Below, piece after piece: positions 1 through 10,352 of a stretch of DNA of 42,627 nt. A program made the translations under genes and the position numbers. The stretch comes from Parcubacteria group bacterium GW2011_GWC2_42_12 (GTDB taxonomy: Bacteria > Patescibacteriota > Patescibacteriia > Patescibacteriales > GWC2-42-12). The notes beneath the pieces were generated by a model, which ran no database searches, was not told where the DNA came from, and worked only from the letters and a program-made list of their open reading frames with translations. The DNA lies in assembly GCA_000997945.1 (NCBI GenBank), contig LCCP01000005.1, positions 1-42,627 of the forward strand, read 5' to 3'. Each line of letters starts with the position of its first letter. Within the stretch, counting starts at the first letter, position 1.

Positions 1-399
1 CAAGACACTCCTTATCCGGAAGCGGATGATGGCGCGCCTCTGACCTTTACTACTTATAAGCACGAGTTTCCTCGGCCGATCGCTACGCCGTTTCCGGCTA
101 ATCCAAGTCGAGGAGAAGAAGTTCAATTTACCGATGCCAGCCAAACTTATCTAAGCGCGGCGCCAGCCACGGCCGTGTCTTGCGATGATGTTAATTGCGC
201 TTGGCTCTGGACCGTACCGCCTGACGCTACAATAGATAATGCGACGATTTCAGCGCCGATTGTAATTTTCAACACGGCCGGATCGAATAGCGTAACCTTA
301 AGAATAACCGACAAGAATGACGGCTACTGGGCAGAAATTACCATTCAGGTTGGAGTAAATGCCAATTTACCGGGCTGGAAAGAGGTCAAGCCGGAATGA
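1..399 (+). CDS. 3' end of a secreted PKD-like domain protein
   Basis: The reading frame is open from the first base, so this is the C-terminal 132 residues of a longer protein cut by the window edge. Residues about 39-117 look like a PKD/Ig-like beta-sandwich: EVQFTDAS at the start, AWLWTVP in the middle and VTLRITDKNDGYWAEITIQV at the end. Such domains occur in surface or secreted proteins. It lies directly upstream of the pilin-like cluster on the same strand and may be a surface or pilus-associated component. The N-terminus, and so any signal peptide, is not visible. The domain call rests on pattern only. Confidence 0.6.
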   Translation, partial: QDTPYPEADDGAPLTFTTYKHEFPRPIATPFPANPSRGEEVQFTDASQTYLSAAPATAVSCDDVNCAWLWTVPPDATIDNATISAPIVIFNTAGSNSVTLRITDKNDGYWAEITIQVGVNANLPGWKEVKPE

Positions 400-409
400 T
401 AATTGATAA

Positions 410-461
410 CCCCTTTAATAAAGGGGTCGCCCGCAAGGGCGCCTGCCTGCCGGTAGGCAGG
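410..461. repeat. Three consecutive short hairpins after the first gene
   Basis: Directly after the stop codon come CCCCTTT/AAAGGGG (410-426), CGCCC/GGGCG (428-441) and CCTGCCT/AGGCAGG (442-461). The first could end transcription of the upstream gene. The others look like the small palindromic repeats scattered through this genome. Confidence 0.55.
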
Positions 462-495
462 GTGGATTTTATGATTTTATAGAATGAATTAACAT

Positions 496-568
496 AAATC
501 CCCCTAACCCCCTTTGTTAAAGGGGGTAAATGAAAATCCCCCTAACCCCCAATGTTCGCGGGGGTAAA
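496..568. repeat. Two tandem C-rich/G-rich palindromic repeats
   Basis: Two adjacent units each run from AATCCCCCTAACCCCC to a GGGGG-TAAA end (about 496-530 and 531-568). The same unit occurs inside gatA near 6044. The rest of the 400-610 gap shows no gene. Confidence 0.65.
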
Positions 569-610
569 TTCACTTTGGCGTGGCTTAAACCGCGCTAATT
601 TAAAATCACC

Positions 611-1171
611 ATGTTAGATAAGAATAAAAATAAAATATCAAGCAATAACGCCGGCTTTACTTTAGTTGAGTTATTAGTCAGTATTTTCATTATTGCTCTA
701 ATCAGCGCTGTTTTTATGGTTAATTATCATAATACCAATAAACGGTCAGAACTTAAGATGGCCGCGCAGAAATTGGCCTCGGATATTCGGCTGGCGCAGA
801 ATTACAGTCTGGGTTCAAAAACCTATGACGGCGCTACCACGCCTTCAGGCGGCTGGGGCGTACACTTTAGTTTGGCCGACTCGACTCATTATATAATTTT
901 TGCTGATAAAGATGCGCCCAATGGTAATCAGGTTTATAACTCCGGCGAGGCCATAGAAACTAAAAATTTGCCAGCCGGTGTGACTATTAGCTCCTTAGAG
1001 GTAGCCGGAGCGCCGGTTAATTCGGTTGATATTGTTTTTTTCCCGCCCGACCCAACGACTTATGTTAACACCTCTATCTTTACTAGCGCGCAAATTAATT
1101 TAAGGGAAAATATAAATAATTCGACAACCGCGGTGACCGTGAATTTTTTTGGCTTAATTGACGCGGAGTAA
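611..1171 (+). CDS. Type IV pilin-like/GspH-FimT pseudopilin
   Basis: A 186-residue prepilin-like protein. Residues 1-14 are a short basic leader, followed by GFTLVELLVSIFIIALISAV, the classic prepilin peptidase site (G before F+1, E at +5) and hydrophobic N-terminal helix. Further on, KMAAQKLASDIRLAQNYSLG resembles the second helix region of GspH/FimT minor pseudopilins. It would be processed by a PilD-type peptidase and built into a type IV pilus or pseudopilus. It is the first of four pilin-like genes in a row (to 2940), a typical minor-pilin operon. The ATG at 611 is the only start giving a complete leader. Confidence 0.85.
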   Translation: MLDKNKNKISSNNAGFTLVELLVSIFIIALISAVFMVNYHNTNKRSELKMAAQKLASDIRLAQNYSLGSKTYDGATTPSGGWGVHFSLADSTHYIIFADKDAPNGNQVYNSGEAIETKNLPAGVTISSLEVAGAPVNSVDIVFFPPDPTTYVNTSIFTSAQINLRENINNSTTAVTVNFFGLIDAE

Positions 1172-1180
1172 AATGTTCAC

Positions 1181-1350
1181 TGTCATTGCGAGCGACTGTA
1201 AGGGGCGAAGTAATCTCTGGTAAGAAAGAAAGACAAAAAAAGAAAATGCTTTATTTAATAAGTTGAATTAGGATTGGAGAGATTTATCCTTAGACTTGTA
1301 AAGAGTTTCTAACCAGAGATTGCTTCGTCGCTACGCTCCTCGCAATGACA
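1181..1350. mobile_element. MITE-like element, copy 1
   Basis: A 170-bp unit begins TGTCATTGCGAGCGACTG and ends CGCTCCTCGCAATGACA, so the ends are inverted repeats. An inner pair (AATCTCTGGT / AACCAGAGATT) is also inverted. It shares ends and internal layout with 11651-11829. It has no coding capacity, so it would be mobilised in trans if at all. It fills the gap between two pilin genes. Confidence 0.75.
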
Positions 1351-1386
1351 AAAATATGTCTTTAAATTTCTTATTAGATAAATTTG

Positions 1387-1886
1387 ATGAAGACTAAAAT
1401 TATTAAAAATAATTCCGGCATCAGCATCCTGGAAGTGTGGGCGTTTTGTCCTTGGTAATTCAAAACATACAAGCGCAATATATTAATAGAAATATTTTAA
1501 TTGCTTCCGGTTTGGCGCAGGAGGGCTTGGAGTTAGTTAGAAATATTAGGGATTTAAATTGGCTGACGCCGGGCAATGCCTGGGATAAAGATTTGGCTCC
1601 AGTCAGTGGCCAGCACAAGTTTGTTATTGATTATAGGGGCCGTAGCAGTCTGGCGGATATAGCCGGAATAGACGCTATCGCCGCTATTTTAAATATTGAC
1701 AATAGCAGTGGTTTTTATTGGCATGGCGCGGGAACGGACAGCATGTTTAAGCGCATGCTGACAGTGGAAAAGATAACGATCGCTGGGGCCGAATATTTAT
1801 TAGATGTTAAATGCACGATCCGCTGGCGAGATGGCGCAGAGAATCACGATTATACGGCGGAAACTTATTTATATAATTGGCGGTAA
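1387..1886 (+). pseudogene. PilV-like pseudopilin, frameshifted in the signal helix
   Basis: Translation from ATG 1387 gives MKTKIIKNNSGISILEV, a normal prepilin leader with the G/I cleavage site and E+5, but this frame stops at about 1456. A second frame opens at about 1437 (GVLSLVIQNIQAQYINRN) and runs to 1886; its QEGLELVRNIRDLNW stretch is typical of PilV/PulJ-like pseudopilins. The two frames meet at 1435-1440, where roughly a dozen hydrophobic residues of the N-terminal helix also seem to be missing. So a short out-of-frame deletion has removed part of the membrane helix, or the assembly is wrong here. Without correction no exportable pilin can be made. Neighbours on both sides are intact. 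Confidence 0.75.
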
Positions 1887-1890
1887 TATA

Positions 1891-2475
1891 ATGTTAATGT
1901 CACGAATAAAAAAAGAGAAAGGCACAAGCTTAATTGAGTTATTGGTGGCCATAACCTTGTTTTCTTTTATGATTTTAGCCGCGACCCAGATATTTAAGAT
2001 GGTTATCGACGGCCAAAGGAATGCCGTTAGTGCCCAGAATGTGCAGGAAAACATCAGATACGCCATGGAAAAAATCAGCAAAGAAGTCAGGATGGCGAAA
2101 AAAAGCGATCATGAATGCGAGGCAATGTTTAGCGCGCCCAGACCGATCGCTGTTTATACAGTTTTTAATACTACGGCTGGCGGTAGCAAACTTTATTTTA
2201 AAAATCAATATGACTATTGCGTGGTTTATTATCTGGAAAATAATCGCCTTAAGGCAATGGCTGACTCGGCTACTGGCATTCATGACGGTTTTGTCACACC
2301 CGCTAAAATTGACATCAGCAATTTGCAATTTTATGTTGTCGACGATCTAATCGACGCTTTTCATAGCACCCAGCCGTACGTTACCATGGTTATGGACGCT
2401 AAGGCGGTTGGCTTGGCAATCCATGAGCAGAAAATGAAGATTCAAATGACCGTTTCTTCAAGATATTATGAATAA
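1891..2475 (+). CDS. PilW/PulJ-like pseudopilin
   Basis: A 194-residue protein with leader MLMSRIKKEKG, then TSLIELLVAITLFSFMILAA: a prepilin site (G before T+1, E at +5) and hydrophobic helix. The segment NVQENIRYAMEKISKEVRMA is characteristic of PilW/GspJ-type minor pilins. ATG 1891 is chosen over upstream in-frame starts because those would place about 29 residues before the leader. It follows the preceding gene by 4 bp, which indicates translation as one operon. Confidence 0.8.
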   Translation: MLMSRIKKEKGTSLIELLVAITLFSFMILAATQIFKMVIDGQRNAVSAQNVQENIRYAMEKISKEVRMAKKSDHECEAMFSAPRPIAVYTVFNTTAGGSKLYFKNQYDYCVVYYLENNRLKAMADSATGIHDGFVTPAKIDISNLQFYVVDDLIDAFHSTQPYVTMVMDAKAVGLAIHEQKMKIQMTVSSRYYE

Positions 2476-2500
2476 AATAATATTTGGACAAGAAGCGAAA

Positions 2501-2531
2501 TTTCTGGATTCCCGCCTGCGCGGGAATGACA
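2501..2531. repeat. Partial palindromic repeat between pilin genes
   Basis: TTCTGGATTCCCGCC followed by GCGCGGGAATGAC is a half-element. The inner TTCTGGATT also occurs in the third TGTCATTGCG element (near 13967). Its position just before the next start codon may affect transcript stability. Its relation to the full elements is by similarity only. Confidence 0.5.
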
Positions 2532-2541
2532 ATAATATAAT

Positions 2542-5003
<2,462 letters not shown>

Positions 5004-5024
5004 CTGTCATTGACATGTTATATT

Positions 5025-5318
5025 ATGTTACTATCTAAACAAGAAATACAACATATTGCTAAATTAGCGCGGCTCGATTTGACTGAAGCCGAATTAGAAA
5101 AATACGGTGGACAACTGTCCAATGTTTTAAGTTATATTGATCAACTTAAAGAGGTTGATGTTAAGGGCGTGGAGCCGACCGCGCAGGTTACTGGGTTGGG
5201 AAATGTTTTACGCGAAGATAAAGTTGAAGATTGGGATAAGGCAGAAATTGAGGCAGCTTTGGCCGATGCGCCGGAAAAGGAAGGCAGATTTATTAAAGTA
5301 AAGAGAGTGATTGAATAA
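5025..5318 (+). CDS. gatC: Asp-tRNA(Asn)/Glu-tRNA(Gln) amidotransferase subunit C
   Basis: A 97-residue GatC: LSKQEIQHIAKLARLDLTE at the N-terminus, YIDQLKEVDVKGVEPTAQV in the middle and LREDKVE near the end are standard motifs. GatC stabilises the GatA-GatB complex that amidates mischarged Glu-tRNA(Gln) or Asp-tRNA(Asn). ATG 5025 is preferred to TTG 5010 because family members begin just before the LSKQEI helix. gatA follows 5 bp after the stop. gatB is not in the window. Confidence 0.93.
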   Translation: MLLSKQEIQHIAKLARLDLTEAELEKYGGQLSNVLSYIDQLKEVDVKGVEPTAQVTGLGNVLREDKVEDWDKAEIEAALADAPEKEGRFIKVKRVIE

Positions 5319-5323
5319 TTTTT

Positions 5324-6796
5324 ATGCAATTAAATACTCTGACAATAAAACAGGCCAGTAGTTTGCTGGCAAAAAAAGAAATTACTTCGATTGGATTAAC
5401 CAAGGCGTGTTTAAAGCGGATTAAAGAGGTTGACGGGAAAATCAAGGCGTGTTTGACTGTCTGTAAAAAGGAAGCTTTGGTGGAAGCGAACATCGCCGAT
5501 GAACGGCGCGCTAAGGGTGAAACCGGTGAACTATTAGGTATTCCGTATTTGGCTAAAGATAATATTTTAACCCGAGGCGTACGCGCCACGGCCGCTTCAA
5601 AAATTTTAGAAAATTATATCGCGCCATATGACGCGACGATTATTAAAAAATTAAAGCAAGCCGGCGCCGTGCTTTTAGGCAAAACTAATTTGGATGAATT
5701 CGCCCATGGCGCGTCAACGGAAAATAGCGCTTTCGGCCCAACCCATAATCCTTGGGATTTGACGCGTGCGCCCGGCGGTTCAAGCGGCGGTTCAGCCGCG
5801 GCCGCGGCCGCGGATATGTGTATTTTCGCCTTAGGCACGGACACGGGCGGCTCAACTAGATATCCGGCTAGTTTTTGCGGGGTGGTTGGGCTTAAACCGA
5901 CTTATGGCCGAAGTTCTCGTTTTGGCCTGATCGCCATGACCAGCTCAACCGATGTGCCAGGGACTTTGACTAAGACCGTGGCAGATGCGGCTATTGTATT
6001 ATCAGCTATGGCCGGAGTGGATAAGAATGACGCAACTACGGTGAAATCCCCCCTACCCCTCTTTGTTAAAGGGGGCATAAAGGGCTTAACTATCGGCCTG
6101 CCTAAAGAATATTTTGTTGACGGCACGGATAAAGGCGTGACGCAAGCCGTGGAAAAGGCAATCGAAGATTTTAAAAAGTTAGGCGTGAAATTTAAATCAG
6201 TCAGTTTACCGCATACTAAGTATGTCGTGCCGGTTTATTACATCATTACGCCGTCCGAAGTAAGTTCAAATTTAGGCAGGTTTGACGGTATAAAATATGG
6301 CTTAAGCGCCTCACCCCAACCCTCTTCTTCTAAAGGAGAGGGAGTAAGCGATTTAATGAGTATCTATACTAAGAGCCGGGGTCAGGGCTTTGGATCGGAA
6401 GCGAAACGCCGCATCATGCTCGGCACCTACGCCTTATCCGCCGGCTATTATGACGCTTATTATTTACAGGCGCAGAAAGTGCGCACTAAGATAAAGCAAG
6501 AGATGGATAAAGTTTTAGAAGAAGTTGATTGCCTATTAACGCCAACCGCGCCGCACGCGGCTTTTAAGATCGGCGAGCAGATTCAAGACCCGCTAAAGAT
6601 GTATCTGGAAGATATTTTTGTTGCCGGCGCGTCCTTGGCCGGTCTGCCGGCGATTTCTATCCCTGGCGGTTTTGATAATGGCCTGCCGGTTGGTCTGCAA
6701 TTAATCGGTAAAAGATTTGACGAAGCCACTTTATTTCGTGTCGGCCATAATTACGAGCAGGCGACAGGGTGGCATAAGAAGAAAGTAGAAATATAG
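5324..6796 (+). CDS. gatA: Asp-tRNA(Asn)/Glu-tRNA(Gln) amidotransferase subunit A
   Basis: A 490-residue amidase-family subunit that releases ammonia from glutamine for GatB. The catalytic Ser-cisSer-Lys triad is visible as K78 (LAKDN), S153 (GGSSGGS) and S177 (GTDTGGS). The C-terminal half keeps RRIMLGTYALSAGYYDAYY and GLPVGLQLIGK. Two segments are odd: residues about 240-251 (VKSPLPLFVKGG) and about 329-341 (ASPQPSSSKGEGV) are encoded by genomic palindromic repeats read in frame. Both sit where the family normally has variable surface loops, so the enzyme is probably functional. Confidence 0.95.
   Translation: MQLNTLTIKQASSLLAKKEITSIGLTKACLKRIKEVDGKIKACLTVCKKEALVEANIADERRAKGETGELLGIPYLAKDNILTRGVRATAASKILENYIAPYDATIIKKLKQAGAVLLGKTNLDEFAHGASTENSAFGPTHNPWDLTRAPGGSSGGSAAAAAADMCIFALGTDTGGSTRYPASFCGVVGLKPTYGRSSRFGLIAMTSSTDVPGTLTKTVADAAIVLSAMAGVDKNDATTVKSPLPLFVKGGIKGLTIGLPKEYFVDGTDKGVTQAVEKAIEDFKKLGVKFKSVSLPHTKYVVPVYYIITPSEVSSNLGRFDGIKYGLSASPQPSSSKGEGVSDLMSIYTKSRGQGFGSEAKRRIMLGTYALSAGYYDAYYLQAQKVRTKIKQEMDKVLEEVDCLLTPTAPHAAFKIGEQIQDPLKMYLEDIFVAGASLAGLPAISIPGGFDNGLPVGLQLIGKRFDEATLFRVGHNYEQATGWHKKKVEI
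6044..6077. repeat. Palindromic repeat inside gatA, copy 1
   Basis: AAATCCCCCC...TTTGTTAAAGGGGGCA is the same unit as the intergenic repeats at 496-568. Here it is read through in frame and adds about 11 codons to gatA. Confidence 0.75.
6308..6345. repeat. Palindromic repeat inside gatA, copy 2
   Basis: CCTCACCCCAACCCTC...AAAGGAGAGGGAG is a second, different palindromic repeat type, also in frame. It encodes ASPQPSSSKGEG, a low-complexity loop. Confidence 0.65.
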
Positions 6797-6842
6797 AATA
6801 ATAAATTTTCAATTTCTAATTTTCAATCAATTTTTAATGCTA

Positions 6843-6862
6843 TAATTTTCAATTGAAAATTA
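6843..6862. repeat. Perfect AT-rich palindrome
   Basis: A 20-bp self-complementary stretch centred on CAATTG lies in the roughly 120-bp gatA-dsbA gap. The gap is otherwise made of degenerate direct and inverted copies of TTGAAAATT. It may act as a terminator or promoter region; nothing coding is visible. Confidence 0.5.
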
Positions 6863-6917
6863 AATAATTCAATCATTCATTAAAAATTGTAAATTGAAAA
6901 TTAAAAATTATTTTTTT

Positions 6918-7604
6918 ATGTTCAAACAAAACAAAACAATTCTAATTATGGCGGTGGTTATACTGGCGCTGGCTGCCGGTTTAGTTATAGTTAAGGGTAA
7001 AAAATTACCGCCCAGCGATCAGGGGCAAAATGGCGATCAGTATAATGTGAATAAAGTAAGTCCGATTGACGCGGCTGACCATGTTTTTGGGTCGTTAACA
7101 GCGCCGATTCAGATGATAGTCTATAGCGATTTTGAGTGTCCGTTTTGCGCTGGTTTTTCGGAGACCATGAAACAGGTAGAAAGGGAATTTGGCGATAAAG
7201 TGGCGATTGCTTTTAGGCATTATCCTTTAGCCGGGCATCCTGAAGCGGCTAAAGCGGCCGAAGCCAGCGAGTGCGCGGCCGAGCAGGGCAAGTTTTGGGA
7301 AATGCATGATAAATTGTTCGCTGACAACATCGCCGGCCGTTTAGGCGCGGAGCAATCTAAGCAAGACGCGAGCGATTTGGGTTTGGATGCGGCTAAATTT
7401 AACCAATGCTTAGCTAGCGGTAAATTTGGCCGTAAGGTGGTCGACATGATGGCCGAAGGTAAGCGCGCCGGCGTTACCGGCACGCCTACCAGTTTCATTA
7501 ACGGCAATATTTACCCTGGTGCTTATCCGTTCGAAGATTTTACCGGTTCTGATGGAAAACAAGAAAAAGGTCTAAGAAGTATAATTAACGATTTGCTGAA
7601 ATAG
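6918..7604 (+). CDS. Membrane-anchored DsbA-like thiol oxidoreductase
   Basis: A 228-residue protein with an N-terminal membrane anchor (residues 7-26) followed by a DSBA/thioredoxin-fold domain. The redox motif CPFC is at residues 74-77 in YSDFECPFC, and the cis-proline loop is GTPTSF near residue 190. HEAAK-type helices are present (GHPEAAKAAEA). It would face the cell exterior and make or isomerise disulfides in secreted proteins, such as the cysteine-containing surface proteins here. ATG 6918 is chosen over an upstream TTG because it places the basic leader MFKQNK directly before the hydrophobic segment. Confidence 0.88.
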   Translation: MFKQNKTILIMAVVILALAAGLVIVKGKKLPPSDQGQNGDQYNVNKVSPIDAADHVFGSLTAPIQMIVYSDFECPFCAGFSETMKQVEREFGDKVAIAFRHYPLAGHPEAAKAAEASECAAEQGKFWEMHDKLFADNIAGRLGAEQSKQDASDLGLDAAKFNQCLASGKFGRKVVDMMAEGKRAGVTGTPTSFINGNIYPGAYPFEDFTGSDGKQEKGLRSIINDLLK

Positions 7605-7622
7605 ATTTAACTTTACAGTTTC

Positions 7623-7709
7623 GGAGGGTTCGCATAGTGGTCGAGTGCGCATCCCTGGAAAGGATGTATGTCCGCAAGGGCATCGAGAGTTCGAATCTCT
7701 CACCCTCCG
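7623..7709 (+). tRNA. tRNA-Ser(GGA)
   Basis: Acceptor stem GGAGGGT/ACCCTCC with discriminator G. The anticodon stem CATCC/GGATG encloses loop CTGGAAA (anticodon GGA). The long variable arm TGTCCGCAAGGGCA is typical of class II tRNAs. The T-arm is GAGAG-TTCGAAT-CTCTC. The CCA end is not encoded. Confidence 0.95.
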
Positions 7710-7721
7710 CATATAAAAAAT

Positions 7722-8378
7722 ATGAGATTTGGAGAAATTAGAAAAATAGAAACTGAGCAAGAACCAAGTATTAAAATTATCGGTTCCAGTCAAGCACCCG
7801 AAAGATTTAAAAAGAATCCATTTTTTAATGATTATCATTGGGGTCTGGCTGATTGGGAAGAAGGGAAACTATATTTGCCAGATAAATCTGATGAGGCCAT
7901 ATCTTTTTCTATAGCTTCTCATGAATTGGGTCATTTGATAGAGAAGGGCAGGATACAACCCGACAGAGAAAATTTTCAAGCAACCCATCAAGAAGAATTA
8001 AGAGCTTGGACAGAGGGCTGGAAATATTTAGAAAAATATCTTATTGATTACTACGACGATCCGCAGGTCGTTGATGATTTAAAGACTATTGTAGAAAAAA
8101 TAAAAGATAAAATGATAGGTATTACTCTTTTAACCAAACCGTTCTACCAAGAATCCGGTGCAAAGAATATTAGACAGCAGAGGAAATCATTTTTACAGAC
8201 CGAGTCAGGCCGTCGCATTAAAGCGGAAATTGATGGCCTTAGAGAGTTTGTTGAAATGACGCTCGCCAGTTCTGGCAAAGAGTTTTTTCTAAAGAGAATT
8301 GATTGGAATAAGTTTTCAGAAGTTATCAGAAAAGTTTTAATTGATATAGAAAAAGATAATCAAACGAATGCTAATTAA
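7722..8378 (+). CDS. Putative zinc metalloprotease (HExxH)
   Basis: A 218-residue soluble protein with SHELGHLIEKG (HELGH at about residues 69-73), the HExxH zinc site. The following EELRAWTEGW could supply the third zinc ligand, as in gluzincins and IrrE/ImmA-like proteins. No signal peptide or membrane segment is seen, so it is probably cytoplasmic. The start at 7722 lies 12 bp beyond the tRNA-Ser gene; earlier in-frame starts fall inside the tRNA. Substrate unknown. The metalloprotease call rests on one motif. Confidence 0.55.
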   Translation: MRFGEIRKIETEQEPSIKIIGSSQAPERFKKNPFFNDYHWGLADWEEGKLYLPDKSDEAISFSIASHELGHLIEKGRIQPDRENFQATHQEELRAWTEGWKYLEKYLIDYYDDPQVVDDLKTIVEKIKDKMIGITLLTKPFYQESGAKNIRQQRKSFLQTESGRRIKAEIDGLREFVEMTLASSGKEFFLKRIDWNKFSEVIRKVLIDIEKDNQTNAN

Positions 8379-8397
8379 TGGATTTTAATTAACTCTT

Positions 8398-8850
8398 ATG
8401 TTCTATAAAAAAATTTATAATTTCGGCGACCGGCTTGAAGATAAGGCGCGCGGCCGGCTAAGCCATTACCCGATTATTTATGCTTTTATCGGCGGCACCG
8501 GCATAATTCTTTTTTGGCGCGGCGTTTGGCATGCGGCGGATTATATCATCATGAGATTTTTTTTCGCAGCCGGCGGCAGCATGATGAGCGCCAGCCTGCC
8601 CCAGCTGCCTTGGTGGGACGGCCCTTTGTCCATGCTGGCTGGAGCCGCCTTGCTCTTAACCGTGGGTTTGTTCGTTTCTAGTTTCATCGGCAATGAGATT
8701 ATTATTTCCGGGCTGAAAAAAGAAAAGAAGATAGTGGAAAAGACTGAGGAAGAGGTGGAAGAGGAAATAAAAGAAAATGATAAAATAAAACACGAGATTC
8801 ACGAAATGGACGGCAGATTAAAGCGGATTGAACAAAATTTAAAAAAATAA
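8398..8850 (+). CDS. Two-helix membrane protein with C-terminal coiled coil
   Basis: A 150-residue protein of unknown function. Residues about 26-50 (IIYAFIGGTGIILFWRGVWHA) and 78-100 (LSMLAGAALLLTVGLFVSSFIG) are likely membrane helices. Residues 105-150 are a charged coiled coil (KKEKKIVEKTEEEVEEEIKE) probably in the cytoplasm. dedA starts 12 bp downstream on the same strand, suggesting cotranscription. No enzyme motif was seen. Confidence 0.75.
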   Translation: MFYKKIYNFGDRLEDKARGRLSHYPIIYAFIGGTGIILFWRGVWHAADYIIMRFFFAAGGSMMSASLPQLPWWDGPLSMLAGAALLLTVGLFVSSFIGNEIIISGLKKEKKIVEKTEEEVEEEIKENDKIKHEIHEMDGRLKRIEQNLKK

Positions 8851-8862
8851 CCTTTTTAGCTA

Positions 8863-9516
8863 ATGGAAATCCTTGTTAATATCTTTGATTTTATCCTTCA
8901 CATTGATATCCACTTGGGCGAGATCATCGCTCAATACGGCGCTTTAGCTTACGCGATTTTGTTTGTTATCATTTTCGCCGAAACCGGCTTGGTTTTTACC
9001 CCATTCTTGCCCGGCGATTCGCTTCTTTTCGCGGCCGGAACTTTTTCGGCGATCGGCTCTTTTAATATTGCGGTTTTGCTTTTCTTGCTTTGGCTGGCCG
9101 CCATTTTAGGCGACTCGGTAAATTATTGGCTGGGGCGGTATTTCGGCCAGGCGATAATAAATAATCGGAGGATTCCCATCAATCAGGAACATATAGAGAG
9201 AACCCGGAAATTTTATGAAAAATACGGCGGCAAGACTATTTTTTTAGCGCGCTTTATGCCGATTATCAGAACTTTTGCTCCTTTCGTTGCCGGCCTGGGC
9301 AAGATGGATTACAGAAAGTTTATCTACTATAATATTGCCGGTGGCTTTACCTGGGTATTCGGCTTTACTCTCTTAGGTTATTTTTTCGGCAACTGGCCGG
9401 GCGTCAAAGAAAATTTTTCTTTAGTGATTATGGCCATTATCGTATTATCCGTAGCGCCGATATTTATTGAACTTATTAAAGCAAAATTTAAAAAGATAGA
9501 GACTCCTGCTAAATAA
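8863..9516 (+). CDS. DedA/VTT-domain membrane protein
   Basis: A 217-residue polytopic protein of the DedA family. Hallmarks are FAETGLVFTPFLPGDSLLF near residues 39-57, GDSVNYWLGRYFG near 86-98, and FLARFMPIIRTFAPFVAGLGKM near 127-148, which carries the conserved R-R-F motif. DedA proteins are linked to lipid scrambling and membrane homeostasis. All expected segments are present. It lies in a run of small membrane genes (8398-9894). Confidence 0.93.
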   Translation: MEILVNIFDFILHIDIHLGEIIAQYGALAYAILFVIIFAETGLVFTPFLPGDSLLFAAGTFSAIGSFNIAVLLFLLWLAAILGDSVNYWLGRYFGQAIINNRRIPINQEHIERTRKFYEKYGGKTIFLARFMPIIRTFAPFVAGLGKMDYRKFIYYNIAGGFTWVFGFTLLGYFFGNWPGVKENFSLVIMAIIVLSVAPIFIELIKAKFKKIETPAK

Positions 9517-9558
9517 TAATTTCACACCGCGGTCTCTGCCGCAGGGTAATTTACAAAT

Positions 9559-9894
9559 ATGAAATCTTTATTGTCAATCCATTATTTAATTTGGCTGATC
9601 TTATCCGGTTTATTTTTCGCCGCCGGAGAATTTTTTTCAAAGAAATTCGCGCTCAATCCCCGGGCCATCATGGTGGTTTATATTTTACTGATGTATATTC
9701 TCGGCACCCTGGCCTGGCTACCGGCGATTTTACAGAAGAATCAACTATCAATCGTGGGCGCGATTTGGTCGGTCTTAAGTTTATTAGCCACGGTTTTAAT
9801 TGGGCTCTTGATTTTTGGTGAAAGGTTAACCGTTATCGGTATCATCGGTATAATTACGGCCGTTATTGCCGTTACTCTATTGTCGCTGAATTAA
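9559..9894 (+). CDS. SMR/EamA-like four-helix membrane protein
   Basis: A 111-residue protein with four predicted membrane helices. The pattern LSGLFFAAGEFFSKKFAL in helix 1 and LLATVLIGLLIFGERLTVIGIIGIITAVIAV at the end matches the small multidrug resistance/EamA fold (the E-R-L motif before the last helix). Such proteins work as dimers and export small cations or other metabolites; the substrate cannot be read from sequence. Its stop is followed by a strong hairpin shared with the convergent gene. Confidence 0.7.
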   Translation: MKSLLSIHYLIWLILSGLFFAAGEFFSKKFALNPRAIMVVYILLMYILGTLAWLPAILQKNQLSIVGAIWSVLSLLATVLIGLLIFGERLTVIGIIGIITAVIAVTLLSLN

Positions 9895-9913
9895 ATTGTT
9901 TAATAAATAAAAC

Positions 9914-9933
9914 ACTTCGGTCCTGGCCGAAGT
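9914..9933. terminator. Bidirectional intrinsic terminator
   Basis: ACTTCGG-TCCTGG-CCGAAGT is flanked by A-rich sequence on the left and ATTTTATTTT on the right. It lies between convergent genes ending at 9894 and 9950 and can terminate both. Confidence 0.85.
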
Positions 9934-9949
9934 ATTTTATTTTGATAAT

Positions 9950-10342
9950 TTATTTCAGCATGGCCGACAAATCTGCGTAAATCGCGTAGGCCATGGCTAA
10001 GCCGGAAAAAATAAAGATGGCGATATAGTTCCATTTGGCTAAACTAGTTTCCAAACTTTTTAAAACATAAATCAGAGCGGTTTTGTCTTCAGCAGGAATT
10101 GATTGGCTGACCTCAATTTTTTCAATCAGCCGCAGTTTTTCAATCAGCCGGTCGCGGCGATTTTCTATATTAAAGCGATGAGCGAAATACCAGATAAAGC
10201 CGATGGTGCCAATATACCAAGCGACTTCCACCCAGAATTGGCTGTAATGATTTAAGATTACCACTAGGCGGTAGGCGATAGTGGCGACAACGCCGATAAC
10301 AAAAATCCAAATTCGGTAAAAATGGTTGCTTAAATGTGGCAT
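9950..10342 (-). CDS. Hypothetical membrane protein
   Basis: A 130-residue protein of unknown function with about three or four membrane helices: residues 10-30, 38-54 and 103-126. A charged central segment (NIENRRDRLIEKLRLIEKIEV) is probably cytoplasmic. It starts 10 bp after the ZIP gene and is probably its operon partner. No catalytic motif is visible. Confidence 0.75.
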   Translation of the reverse strand: MPHLSNHFYRIWIFVIGVVATIAYRLVVILNHYSQFWVEVAWYIGTIGFIWYFAHRFNIENRRDRLIEKLRLIEKIEVSQSIPAEDKTALIYVLKSLETSLAKWNYIAIFIFSGLAMAYAIYADLSAMLK

Positions 10343-10352
10343 AAATTATTTA

